Assembly (NCBI RefSeq): GCF_019925205.1
Contig: NC_083562.1
Coordinates: 17,360,001-17,424,000, forward strand
Direction of reading: 5' to 3'
DNA length: 64,000 nucleotides
Origin: Metopolophium dirhodum
Lineage: Eukaryota > Arthropoda > Insecta > Hemiptera > Aphididae
Part shown: positions 1-12,500 of the stretch, piece by piece
How the letters are laid out: every line of letters starts with the position of its first letter
Numbering within the stretch: position 1 is the stretch's first letter
Translations under genes and position numbers: made by a program
Notes under the pieces: generated by a model
The model's input: the letters and a program-made list of their open reading frames with translations, nothing else
The model's database searches: none
Told to the model about the DNA's origin: nothing

Positions 1-3000
1 TGTAAAATTGTTTATAAAATTAATCTCACAGGTGTGCAATAATCATGTGGATATTTATATTAGATATTGTTGGATGTGTAATGTACCTACCTATAACCTA
101 CCTACCGACGACTATTTATTATATGATCATAGTGCATTGTACGCATAACAGTTTATACGTTCATAGTGTGAATCGCGAGGTAATTGATTTTTAAAAATAT
201 ATTGTGTACCTAACACAATATGATATTTTATGCAGTATGGGAGGTCGAAGAGGTCTCAGAGTTTCATGATGTAAATGGTTTTATGAATAATTCCCGTTAT
301 CTTCGATTCGATAATTTTTTAATACGTTTACTTAGATAATCTCCCTGTAGTCGCTGATAAAATGAGTAACTACGGATTACGGAGTTGATTAAATTCCGTG
401 TCTATTCGAAATCGTCCATTATTACTACACTGAATTGCGGTATTCCGGAAGTACAAGTATTATATATTCTTTTACAGAAATAATTGCATGTTTCGTTGAA
501 TTATAAATGTTTAATGTATATGTAGCCGTGTAGGTATACATTAATTGGAAAGAAAGTTAAAAGATAGGCAATACCTATCCTGTCGAAAGCTTTTTTACTT
601 TTATCTTTAAATTATTGTTTTATATTTTATTTTAGGAACCCTTGTTTTAAAAGATCATTTCAAAGAAAAATATTTTACGAAACGTTTATTTTATTTTAAT
701 AGAGTATAAATATATTTGAATTCATCAGATGTATAATATAATCTCTTCAAAACAATCTTCAATAACAATTAACAATAGACGTAACTGTAAACATATTCTT
801 TTATCGACAACAATTTCAGAATATTATCTTTAAAAAATTGGTCGTTCTAAGAAGTATAAACCATAAACGCATAATAATGCTAAACCTGAAGCATAGAATT
901 ATATTATGTGCAAATTTACAATATAGGTTTCGTTATATTATTTAAAGTTATTTAAACCTGTACCTACATTAGTTTTGAATATTTTTTTAACTGTGTTTGA
1001 ATAATCCTTGCTAAAATGCAAGTAAGCCCAAATGGAAATTAATTTTGTTGTTGTTGTGTATACATTAAATTCTGAAGCTGATACAATTTTACTATAGGTA
1101 TTTTCGATTACATCATTCGATTTATTAAATTTTTTTTTATTATGTAGTACCTATATATTAGTACAAAAATTGATATTTACCTTCAAATCCTAAAAATGGA
1201 ACAATGATAATGATATACATATTGTGCTGAACATCTATTAAATTAAATTTATCAAAATTGGTGTCTGGTAAACATAATATAATATTATAACGGTTACGAT
1301 ATTTATAATGAATCATTTTGGTTGCTACTTTCGATTAGTGTGTAATTTGCTATATAGGTGATAGACGATAGGCCATTATGATAATAACACCCAACAACTT
1401 AATGACACACATCTGTCCAAGTTGGAGGTATGGTGTAAGTTTTTTTTATTGTGCAATCGTAGCAATTGTTAAATAATTGCAAATCGAAATTCTGAATATA
1501 TTGTTTACTGCAGTTAAAAGATTGAATATGATATGCAGAATCGATTGTAACAATTATTACATAACAAACTCTAATAAGCGTTTAAGTTTCCATTTGAGTA
1601 TACCATACTACCAAATATTGAAATATCCATAAATTGGTATCGTTTATTGATATTCGACAGAGGCTTAATAATAGGTATCTTCAATGTTTTATTTGGTTCA
1701 ACTCGAATATAGTTTTTTACCAACAGTAGTCAGTACTCAGTAGTAGGTAATATGCCATATTTCCACTGGCCAACAGTTTCCACACAATGTTTATAAAATA
1801 ACTATACCTATTAATTGTTGCGATCATATATATTTTTTAAATCTCTATGAGCGGGTTTATAGGAAATGTGTTTGGTCGATCCAGTTTAAAATTTCACATT
1901 GGTGAACATCTCGGAGAAACTGTATTTTATACTCGTGTTTTATACATAAATCAGTTAACGTGCGATCGAAAAGAAACAAGTCATAGACAACAACGATACT
2001 ATAATATTATGCCAATAGAGCATTTATTATTGTTAATTGGACTATATTCTATTGACTACCTGGATACGATTATAATTTATAATGGTATATACCGCACGGT
2101 TACAAGTTACCAGCTGCTACCAGTGCTACCTACTGGCTATACTACCTACCATTAAATGTATATTATATATATACGTGTTACACTTACGGATCCCGAGGAA
2201 ATCTTTCTGGGAGAGCGCGTGGCGTACAGAAAAGTTTTTTGTTTACTCAACCGCAGGCCAACATAAATATTATATTATACTATTGACCGTATGGGTACCT
2301 CACATCTATAATATTCTACACTGCGTATTTTCATTTTTCGTACAATAACATACGCGCCAAGTTATCTTCCCGGTTTACGCGAAACGGGTTTGTAAAGTAC
2401 ATATATATATATAAATAATAAAATATATATAATACGTAAGAAATAAACGTCTCTACGCGTAACGGTTTACGGTCGGCGATCTGCTTCTGCCGCGGCCGTC
2501 GTCGTCGTCGTCGATGGTCATAGTTTGCGTGCGCCCGGAGGCTGCGATTACCTAGTGTACGCGATCTCTAGTTTACGACCTTAAATGCAGTAATACGATT
2601 TTTATTATTGACCGCGTGTGTGAAAATTTCACCCACGGCCTTACGCAAGGTCACAAATAACCGTTATACGGCGGGTGTAATTTTTTTTCGATTCCACGCG
2701 AACCGTTTATATATTATATTATTATTAGGCACACATGATGTAGGTACAGCGGTAGTTTATATACATACATACGGGAAACATCATTATATGATAATTCGAT
2801 TAATAGTATACGATCGTTAGCGTTCCACGGTTAGTGTTTAATAATATATTATGAGTTATTATGACGCTATCAAGTGCGGCACACGCATTATGAAATGCGC
2901 GTGCTCGCAGACGAGTCAAACAGACGTGTTAAACGCAGCATATAACTGAAATACGGCCAGAATAAAAAAAAATTCCGAAACGGTGTATAAATGTCCGGCG

Positions 3001-4681
3001 AATTAATTGCAAATTAGTGCAAGACAGTTCTAAGCAATTTGAAAACAAATGAAATATATTATTTACGTTAGATTGTGGCTTATCCAACTACCGCACACTC
3101 GCCTACACACGTCAGCCTAGGCGCTATAGCTATGATGTTATTATACGCTTTATTATAGCATAATTATATATTATTTGCTATCAACTAGCTAAATTAGGGA
3201 GAGCTTTACGGATCATCCATGTGTGAGTATCTCACAAAATATCTTTTTTCACCTAAAATATGCATACCCAGTTATATAATATATTTACTATCACTATGCG
3301 TAATACCTGTGTATTTTATACGATGGATGCCGTCGCCGACTCGTTTCGTAAATGTTCACATTTGAATTTGGATTAAAAAAAACTTGTAAATTACATCTCT
3401 ATGCCCTTGCATGTGATTTCCATAAAATAGTATTACTGCAGTGGTATCGTTTATTTTGTTTTTATATCGTGAGACTTGTATAATATTATGCTGTTTGTTG
3501 CTCTAACAATTAAATATTAAAATAATGTTTTGGCACTTCTATATATAGGCGTTACCTATCTGCCAACTTGCTGTCGTCCATCAATCGTATTTTAACAAAC
3601 AAGACAATCACCATATGATATAACGGGCGTAGAGCTATGATTATTTCATGGTCAACGAGCACGCAATTACTAAAATTAATAGTAAACTATGTAATTAAAT
3701 TTGACACTTTCATTTTCATATAAAATATCACTAAAAGAGTCAAAACAACACGTAACAGATTGTTTTGATAGTGCCTAAAAAATAACCATAATATAATAAA
3801 CACCAGTAGATACAAATTATATTTCTGTACAAATTGACCATATACCTATAACGTTATAAAGACACAGAATATTAATGATCGTCATAGTAGGTGTGTATAC
3901 TGTATAGGTACTCGTTTACTAAAATATGGGAAATAATACAAATTAAGCAAGTTTAGTAGTTTTTTAACATACACTTTTTAACTATAAACTTGGATAGGTA
4001 AATAGTATGAACGTTAAAAAACAATTTAAAATTATTTAAGGTCATTATAATATGGTATATCACTATATTATACAGTCATCTGGATATCTAGCTAACAACG
4101 TTTTTCAATTAAAAAGTTGAGTGGTTTTATATATTTTGTATTACTTATTAGATTTACAACCCTACAATAATACACATAGAAGTATAAGGATATTTCCTGA
4201 AAATTTAAAAATGCTAATTTAGACAATAACTTGTTCTAGTTTGTGTTCTCGCTTAACTATCCTAACTAAATATATAAAAATTATTTCTTTGAAAGTTGAT
4301 CTATACAATTTAAATTTATCATATATATATACACTAAAAATAATAAATAAATATAATATTTTCGATAATTACTACAGTGACTCATCCCCTAATTTCAACA
4401 TTTATGATATGTTTTATTTATGTTTAAGGGTACTGGCTCGTCTTATATTTGTTTTTATTGAACGTATTGACATTTGATATCCATAGCGCTGACCTTGGTT
4501 TTGATGATAACTAGAGTTGACGTACAATTTATTTAAAAGTTGGACCAGTTGTCGTATAATGTTTGCCATTTATTTCTACTTTTTAATACTATTAATAATT
4601 GATTTTTGATTTAAACTATTTCACGCAGGACTTAAATAAAATGTACAAAATTCTAAATAGATTATCTCTTTTGTGTTTCAG
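1..4681. other. AT-rich non-coding sequence upstream of the first recognised exon
   Basis: No open frame here has coding character; the short frames at 1847-2348 and 2608-2820 are interrupted, have no similarity I recognise and show no consistent splice signals. The stretch probably holds the 5' flank and possibly untranslated first exon(s) of the RhoGEF-like gene. The only compositional break is the CpG-rich patch around 2455-2590. Confidence 0.5.
2455..2590. promoter_or_regulatory. CpG-rich patch, candidate promoter or first exon
   Basis: A GC- and CpG-rich island about 130 bp long sits in very AT-rich DNA and includes a short CGT triplet run at 2497-2513. It lies about 2.1 kb upstream of the first coding exon of the + strand gene. 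In AT-rich insect genomes such patches often mark promoters or 5'UTR exons. No TATA box, initiator or splice donor could be fixed, so this call rests on composition only. Confidence 0.2.
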
Positions 4682-4871
4682 ATGACGGGATCTAGTGATC
4701 AGACGATTAAGCAATTGCTGGCCGGTTTGGTATTCGAATTCAGCCTGGAACAGCCTGGTTATTATCTGGGCGGGTCACTAGCTGAAATTGACGAAAACTC
4801 CACTATTGATTTTCTAGTAGGAGACATTGTAATTGTTCAAGAAGACCAATTCCATTCAGACCAAAAGCACG
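4682..4871 (+). CDS. RhoGEF-like gene, exon A (N-terminal region before the DH domain)
   Basis: The acceptor TTTGTGTTTCAG ends at 4681 and the donor GTAAAT starts at 4872. The exon encodes 63 residues plus one base of the next codon. It opens directly with ATG, so Met1 may be the start codon with an intron in the 5'UTR, or the exon may be internal and more protein may lie upstream; the sequence does not decide. The product is acidic and includes 'STIDFLVGDIVIVQED', faintly like the 'L..GD.I.V' strand of SH3 domains, but the usual ALYDY motif is absent and I do not call an SH3 domain. The end phase of 1 matches the next exon exactly. Confidence 0.72.
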
Positions 4872-6053
4872 GTAAATAATACAATATTGTTGTTTACGTA
4901 TGTTCGCCCTTCATCGTTTGTACCATTTTACTTGTTTGACGGTTGTGTTGTATTAGTTGCCTATGCGAGTCGCCTGTCGTTTCATCGTGTGAAGAAAATA
5001 TATAATTATATGATATTATGTGAATTATATACATACATATAATTTAAAATTAACGAATTTTATTAAGTAAACATTTATTGAATTGTTCACTATTTAAAGT
5101 GTGGGTCAGTAAAATGTAATAATAATTTTAAATAGATATATTTTATACTCGGACACTCGTATATACTATACCGTAGAGAAGTTACTTACTTGAAGGCTCT
5201 TTAGTTATGGAATAATATGATGCATTTCACTAATTAGTAATTTTCAAAGAAATTTTTTTTTTAAATCAGTATTATATCATATTAATCCTTAATTAATCGA
5301 CAAATTCAATGAGTTTAAAATTATAAATATAATATTTATCAACTTTTATCAACGGTAAGTCATAGAATTTTTTTGTCTACGCAGTGTAAAGTTATAACTT
5401 ATAAGCTATACTATATATTATATATATTACTCTAATTATTTTTATTTTTTTTTTATTGCAATCAATTGGTTTTATTTTAGTGTCATATATTTTTTTAAAT
5501 GTAATCAATATAATATTATAGTTTCTACTATTTGTATGAGTGCCTAGAATACGGCTGTACTTACTTACTTACTAATTTAAAGTGGTGGATTTGTGGATTT
5601 AATATTATGTCTAAGCCCCACCGTCCACCACATAAAAATAATAAATCTTTGCAGGACACCACCCCTGTGAAAAGGCATGCCATGTAAGGTTAATAATAAC
5701 AAATGGTAAAAATTTAAAAGCTTAGAGGTGAAGTGAATTAATGAGTAGATTTATATAATTATAAGTAGGTGTAATAATATATTATATAGTAGCCGAAAGA
5801 GAATGTATAAGAACCAATTTAGATGAGACGGGCCTGCATAAATGTATGGTTATATGAAGAACAAGTTAAAATTGATTATTAAGAATATTATTTCAAGGCT
5901 CTAAATTTAAATACCTACGTATTTTATTACCTTAGTAATGAATGAAATAGATCAAATATTGAATAGACAAGTGTTCTTATAAATGCACAATAACTATATT
6001 ATATAATATTATTGAACAATTAAGTTTCAGCGTATGTATTTTATTTTTATTAG
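4872..6053 (+). other. Intron 1 of the RhoGEF-like gene
   Basis: This 1182-bp intron runs from GTAAAT to TTTTATTAG and is AT-rich. A small frame at its left end (4833-5042) is only read-through of the exon border in another frame. I see no nested gene. Confidence 0.7.
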
Positions 6054-6247
6054 AAAACGATGGAAGATATTGTCTTACTGAAAAATTCATTTACGATGAG
6101 ATGGCATATATTACATGCCTGAAATCCGCCAAAGAACTATATGGAGAGCCGTTGCGTAGAATGGACATCTTATCCATAGAAGAATATGATTTAATATTTG
6201 ACAAATTGTTGAAAGTAGCTGATAAATGTAGCCAAGTTGTCAAAGAA
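6054..6247 (+). CDS. RhoGEF-like gene, exon B (DH conserved regions 1 and 2)
   Basis: The acceptor TTTTTATTAG ends at 6053 and the strong donor GTAAGT starts at 6248; the exon is 194 nt and ends in phase 0. It encodes residues 64-128. 'EKFIYDEMAYITCLKSAKE' fits the first DH helix (CR1), where relatives have 'E...TE..Y...L'. 'LYGEPLRR' matches the family's 'F..PLR' segment, and 'LSIEEYDLIFDKLLKVADKC' matches the CR2 'LS.EE...IF.N...I' pattern. The Asn usual after IF is Asp here. Reading on past 6247 gives a frame open to 6445 that is intron read-through, not coding. Confidence 0.85.
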
Positions 6248-8543
6248 GTAAGTCAATTTTCGTACAGTATTAATACATTAGTGTTTCGCAGTAACCAAAA
6301 ATTAATTTATAATATGTCTTTCAAAAGTCAGTATTTGCAATTAATATTTTATTTTTATAATTCATTGAATAAACATAGTATTCATTTTACTATTAATTGT
6401 TTCAAATGTATAGTATCTACCTACCTACGTAATGTTCAGTCTTGATTGGGATTGTTTTTCAAATGTTATGAACTTATGAATGATTTCTCATTTCTTTCTC
6501 ATTAATTTATCATGATAAATCACTATATTGTATATTTGTATTGTGTCTATGTTATGTGTAAAGATGAATGAAGTATGACGACTGACGAGTGCTCGACACT
6601 ATTTTTTAAATATTGCTAGCAATTACTTTTTTCTCATTTAGTATTTGACTTGTTGGAATTTTTTATTTAAATATTTTATGCTTATACATATCACAACCTA
6701 CGCTCATTTGCTTATTGTAGTATCATTATGTTTACTGCATGCCTCCATTCATTTACTATTTAATTTTATACTTCAATGAATTAAGGTTCATTATAAAATA
6801 TTACATTCCACAATGGATACTCAGCATATTTTTTATGATCTCATTCATTAATAAATAATCACAAATACACAAAAGAAAATAATATTATAAACTTATATTT
6901 AATTCATAATATATAACAGAACCCTTCAAAAATGGAAAAAAATAGGTAGATCTTTACAATAATTATTATAATTCATTTTTATTTTTATTTTTATTTTATT
7001 TTTTTTTATTTGGATGAAGGCTTCGACTACTAGGTCATTAGCCTGTGGTTCTGTAGGGGAGGGTACTGTAGATTTGTTTACACGTGTGTGTTTGTTTTGG
7101 CAGAATTTTTAATTTGGGCACCCGTAGGTATCTGCCATGCCCGGGTGGGGGATGGCGGCACTTGCTCTCCGGACACCGTGACTTGCCCGAAGAAAAATGC
7201 CGTTTGCGACCGAGGTATCGAACTCGGGTCGGCTGCGTCGCAGCCTACGCCTTAGTCCGCTCGGCCACTCCGTCCCCCTCATTTTTATTATATTATAACA
7301 TAAAACATGTCTCAAAAATTGATAAACACGGTTAAAAAGATATATATTATACATTATTTGATAGATTAAACTGATGATGTATACAAAAGAAAAGATTGTT
7401 ATTTAATTTATATTTATGTATATTATAAAGCATGATTTGTAGCTATCCGACCGAGCCATTCATTCATGTTCAACACCGACATGTACATTTAGTAGCCTAC
7501 ACAATGCTCCTAGTGCTAGATGTCTCGTTAACGTTATTAGTAGATTTTAATTATTGGTACTAATAAAAAAGGCCAAAGTGAACCGGTGTTGATCAGCTTT
7601 TATTTTTAGTATGCCACATTTTAATGTTTCATATTGACAGAATTTTTTATTCAACCGATTGGTCATATATCGGTAGTAGGTATATGCTTATTAGTTAGTA
7701 TGCTATTGATAAACAGGTCCTACTGTACCGATTTATGAAATCGGGAGGTGTTTATAATCCGAAATATTCCAATTAATATAAAATATATTACAATTCTATA
7801 AGTGCAACTAGAGCCCAAACTTTGAAAATCATATATTTAGAAACAGTAAAAATTAAAAAGATATCATTTGTTAATCATTCATGTTTTTAATGTACTAATA
7901 ATCTTGATGGCTGTTAGGAAATTTAATTAAATATTGATGATAAATAAAACAAGAGAAAGACAAACACATCCTGGGGATTTCTATCCTGTATTTCTGTTTT
8001 CGTGAAAGAAAAAGAACCTTGCTTGCATACTTTTAAGTTATAACCAATTTAGGAGAAAGTATGCAGGTGTCGGATCACACACATAATACACGGATTATGC
8101 GTGTAATATTATATCAAGGAATACACCCCCTAGCCGTGTAGTGACGTTCATATTCTATCGTCATATAAAAATAAAAACTTAGGTATTCTCTAAAATAAAT
8201 TAACTTGTGACACACCAGTTTTTAATTATAAAATTGTAATTCTTGTTTTTTAAAATGAAATACAATTATTATGTCCACTTACTTCTTATATTTTTTTTGA
8301 AAGCCTATTTTACGAATGTCTTGATGATTATTTAACACGAGGATAAAGATTTATTTTTAATTTCTTTCAGAATTTGTATTGTGTAAATTATTATTAAGGT
8401 ACTACAATACATAGGTATTTTCTATTATTATAAATATTTAAATAATTAAAATTATTATTATAATTTTTTTATAATTTTTTAATGATAATTAATATGATAT
8501 TATATTATGTACTTAACCGAAAGTGTTGTCATTTCTTTTTTAG
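6248..8543 (+). other. Intron 2 of the RhoGEF-like gene (contains a SINE)
   Basis: This 2296-bp intron runs from GTAAGT to TTTCTTTTTTAG. It contains a SINE inserted on the - strand at 6984-7278 with an 11-bp target-site duplication. The rest is AT-rich and I see nothing else in it. Confidence 0.75.
6973..7289 (-). mobile_element. tRNA-derived SINE with 11-bp target-site duplication
   Basis: On the - strand the element opens with a Ser/Leu-tRNA-like head. It has an A box TGGCCGAGCGG at 7267-7257 and a B box GAGTTCGATAC at 7225-7215, typical of an internal RNA polymerase III promoter. A GC-rich body follows and then an A-rich tail, seen on the + strand as T-rich sequence at about 6984-7010. 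The 11-bp direct repeat TCATTTTTATT flanks it at 6973-6983 and 7279-7289, as expected for LINE-mediated integration. It lies antisense inside intron 2 of the RhoGEF-like gene. The short frames on both strands here (7084-7354) are products of its GC-rich sequence, not genes. The head is degenerate and is not a functional tRNA. Confidence 0.82.
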
Positions 8544-8589
8544 ATACAATCTGATATGGAAAATTGGGATCCAGTATTTGCACAAATAG
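8544..8589 (+). CDS. RhoGEF-like gene, exon C (46-nt micro-exon in the DH domain)
   Basis: The acceptor ATTTCTTTTTTAG ends at 8543 and the donor GTAAGT starts at 8590. The 46 nt encode residues 129-143, 'IQSDMENWDPVFAQI', plus the first base of a Gly codon completed by the next exon. This fits the end of the CR2 helix and the loop before the 'IG..F' segment of DH domains. The exon is too short to show as an open frame alone; it is supported by its splice sites, its phase and the fit of the joined protein. Confidence 0.8.
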
Positions 8590-9035
8590 GTAAGTGTAAT
8601 AAATTATGAAAAAATTATATATATTATTATACTAACAATATAATTTTAAGTTGATATTATTGATATTCAAATATGTTTTGTTATTGTGTAGTCTACTAAT
8701 AAGGATTAATTAAATGTAGAGTGAAATATTATTCTACATTTTATGGAGCCTCATAGTTGGATCCCTAACTGAGGTAATCACATGTATATAGCATACCAGT
8801 TAACTGTTAGTTAACTGCAGTTGGGTCCTGGATTATTTTAGCTTTTAGGTAATACACTAGTTGAACCCCAGATTATTTTATGTAAGTAACACAAATTACA
8901 AAAATACAATACACACGAAAAAAAATTGTAATTTTGACTTACCAAAAGTATCAACAATACACCACATTTCCTACCAGAAATGATAATATTGGAGTTAAAA
9001 ATTAAAGCATTTATTCTCATTATAAAATCAATATA

Positions 9036-9066
9036 GATTCATCGTTTCGCTCAGAATCTAAAAAAC
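9036..9066 (+). repeat. Recurrent motif, copy 1
   Basis: The core ATTCATCGTTTCGCTCAG followed by AATCTAAAA occurs here and recurs with few changes at 9513-9539 and 30164-30191. Sequence downstream of copies 1 and 3 also looks distantly alike (a T-rich stretch around an 'ACTTTAAA' word). This points to a dispersed aphid-type repeat, possibly the end of an old transposon; its boundaries are not visible. Confidence 0.5.
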
Positions 9067-9512
9067 TAAACATAGGTATTAAAATGTTATATAGGTACTC
9101 AAACGTCTCAAACACAAGTTAAACATAAAAGTTTAACTAAAAATCTTCGTTATTGAACTAAATATTATAAAGTTGGTAGACTGTATAAGTACTTTAAAAA
9201 TGCAAGCTAATTTTACTTTTGATTGAATTCACTTTAAATTTTAAATTACAACAATAAATTGACTGCAATGCGTGGGTAAAACGGGATAATATATAAAAAT
9301 TAAACTTTTAAAATAATTTTTAAATTACTATAAATAGCTCAAAAAGAGGCGAAATAATTAAATAAAATGTTGGTGTTTTTTAAAATGCAATATAAACATT
9401 CAATGAAAATTATTATTTTTCTTAATTTTTTTTTCTTGACGCGTTTGAAAACTACTGAAAATATTTAATTTTAACCTCATCTCGAATGAACCAACAAGAT
9501 TCACTTTTCCAC

Positions 9513-9539
9513 CTTCATTGCTCCGCTTAGAATCTAAAA
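9513..9539 (+). repeat. Recurrent motif, copy 2
   Basis: TTCATTGCTCCGCTTAG followed by AATCTAAAA is a diverged copy of the motif at 9036, about 470 bp away in the same orientation. The two may bound or belong to one old element. Confidence 0.45.
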
Positions 9540-12500
9540 TACGATTAAAAAAATCACTTTGATGTAAATAAAAATTAATTTAACCGTTTCCTCCATTATT
9601 GTAGTATAATTAAAGCATTTCATTTTGTGTCACGTATAAATCTACTGAAAAAATAATTCTATTTGATTTCGTATAATTAATGTTTTATACAATTGTACAA
9701 AGAACACACTAAAGTGATTTTTTTAAATCATGTTTAATATTATATAATAAATATTTTTTATAATTTTTTCGCTTGTATTGTATATTTGTATCAACTACTT
9801 ACATAACATTTTGTATAATAAATTCTAATAATTAAACATTTTATTGGCAAAAAACATTTTTACGCATATCTTCGGGCAAAAATAGATCATAGACAGTCCG
9901 AAGTCTGTTAAAATGGGAAGGAAAACATTAGTATTAAATACTATTAACCGAAAAATAATTACGGGACCCAACTAGTATAGGTAACTATGAATTTTAATTT
10001 CGGGACTCAACTCGGATGCTGCCTCATTTTCGTAAGTAAATGTCGATTTAAATCAGAAAAAATTGACAGTTACATAGAGATAATTTATTTTAAGTTCAAA
10101 ATAAATTATTTAGTGGCAATTTTATGACCTCCTGTAGAGAGTTTAATTTTAGTGTAGGAAAAAACTAATTTAAATACACATATATTCTAACCATCACAAA
10201 TACATAAATTCAAATACTTTATCTAAATATTATAAGAACTATAAAATATGAGTTACTTTTGATTTAAACTATTTAAAGAAATAAAAACTGAGACAAAAAA
10301 GAGTCAAGGTTAACTGTTGAGTGGAGAAACGTTAAATAGATATGTATAACAATATTATGTAAAATATAGGTACCTTCTATTATAATGAGTGTTATAACTT
10401 ATAAGAATCAATGATAAGATAAGTATTACTCATAAAGTGTCACAGAGATGATTCATATAATTTAGTGTTTCATAACAATCATAACTTTCTTGAATAATCC
10501 AATACGGTGAAACGGAATTGCGGAACTGTAAGACTCAAACGTATTATTTTTTTTCGAAAGGGCCGGGCACGCGGGTGATTCTTAATATTTAAGTCATCGC
10601 AATGGAATGTTCTTCGTATATCCGATGTGATTGAGATTTAACCAGTGTTAGTAGAGGAAGACGTGTTTTTGAACATGGTGGTTGTAGTGAGTCACATCTA
10701 TGTAATAGTTAACGAGTATTGCATTTGCACATTTGCACATTCGCGTACCAAACTTTGACTATCATTTTGTATTCCGCGTCATAAACTCCTACGTCTACAA
10801 AAACAATCATAAAATATATCAATGATGATCTGAAATTTTAATGGTATTTCTGAAAACACGTGATTATTATCACAGTAATATATATTATATACGAATGTAA
10901 TATAATATATAATAGGCAATTGCTAATAGTTGTATATACTTGCATTTTATGATAACGATGACACGGTTAAACGTGTCAACACTGCAGGCACCTCCAAGGG
11001 TTATACTAAACAATAATAAAAAGTAATAATAGTTATGTTTCTATCGGATTACCGTAACGAACATCGCCACATACTCGCGGGCCCGTGAGACATGTGTATG
11101 TGTACACGATAATGATTATGCAATAATAATTGTGCTTGCAATCCACGCGACCCTTTAGAAAGGCAAACTATAGCTACAGGCCATTCGCACACCAACCCGC
11201 AAGTTTATTTCCAGTTATTCTGCTTCGATATTTTATTGATATTTATTACTTTTTTTTCTGATTTTTATTATTCGTTATCAGTTTTTTACGATATGTATAA
11301 TAGCATTCATAATAATATGTATAAACATAATAACTAATAATATTACTATTATTACTGCGCCGTAATGTAATGGCACGGGGAAAAATATATGCACATTGTA
11401 TTAACGATAAGGAACTTTCGCCGCCTTCCTCATTACCAGAAACAATGGCTTTCGGGAGCCCCAGGGCTGTGCGGCGGATGGAAAGTGAAATCATCGCGGT
11501 TGCGCGAGCGCAGGATTGGGCCAATATAATATAATATATATATGATAATAATATCGTGAACGGTAAAACCGGTTGTGCACTTTTGATATTATGCTTTTTT
11601 ATTATTATTTTGTATAACGGGATGGAAACATCATCTGCCGCCGAAGTCCATACGTTATAATATTATATATCGTGTAGGTAGGTACATCACTATTATTGTT
11701 GACTACAACACGATTGTAAACTGATACGACTTAATGATAGTAATACAATATTTCCAAAAAAAAAATTATTCGTACCGACTACCGACCATTGTTAGTACAT
11801 GGTCGCGAGTGAAAGCTCCGCGATATATCCATATAAAATATAATATGTATAGGTAGTATATACACGTGTACAGCATAATAATATATACAGTCGCCGGGGG
11901 TGGAGGAAGTACTTATTTGAAAATATAATAACATAATATATTTATTATTATTACATCGTTATAACACTATTTCCGATTAACGTTAGGCACCTATTATTTA
12001 ATTTTCGAATATTTTTTGCTTCTTCGATTTTATTAACGCCATAAACACCGGCCGTCGAGCCTCTGCAAAATTACGTACTGCTACGTATGTACAAGTGCCG
12101 ATACAGCTGCATACCCCGAGGACACGAAAACGCGTTTACCTGTAATTTTTTGGAACGCATTCGCTTTCTTTCTTTCTTTAAGGTGTCGTCGCTGCCATAT
12201 AACTCCTTGCCTTACGATTAGCTTTATGTCGACCGCTATATAATAATAATTATTGACCACCGGCCGCAGCTTCATTATGATTATATTATAACCGTACAGT
12301 CATGTGCCTATGGTCCGGGCGAACGTGCGGAGAAAAGTGCTTTCCAACGAGAGTGTAAAAATTATTATACTGCTGCATCTATATAAGTATACATATTACC
12401 TATGTTTTAATGTAATTTCGCATAACGCACCTACCTAGGTGTACACGTGCAATAATATCACAGAAAACGACGCTCGTGACGGGTTCGGATTATTAATGCC

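Noticed and set aside
4833..5042. 69-codon frame overlapping exon A
   Set aside because: It is a different frame reading through the exon A donor into the intron.
7084..7354. Overlapping 81-83 codon frames on both strands
   Set aside because: They lie on the SINE and reflect its GC-rich tRNA-like head, not a protein gene.
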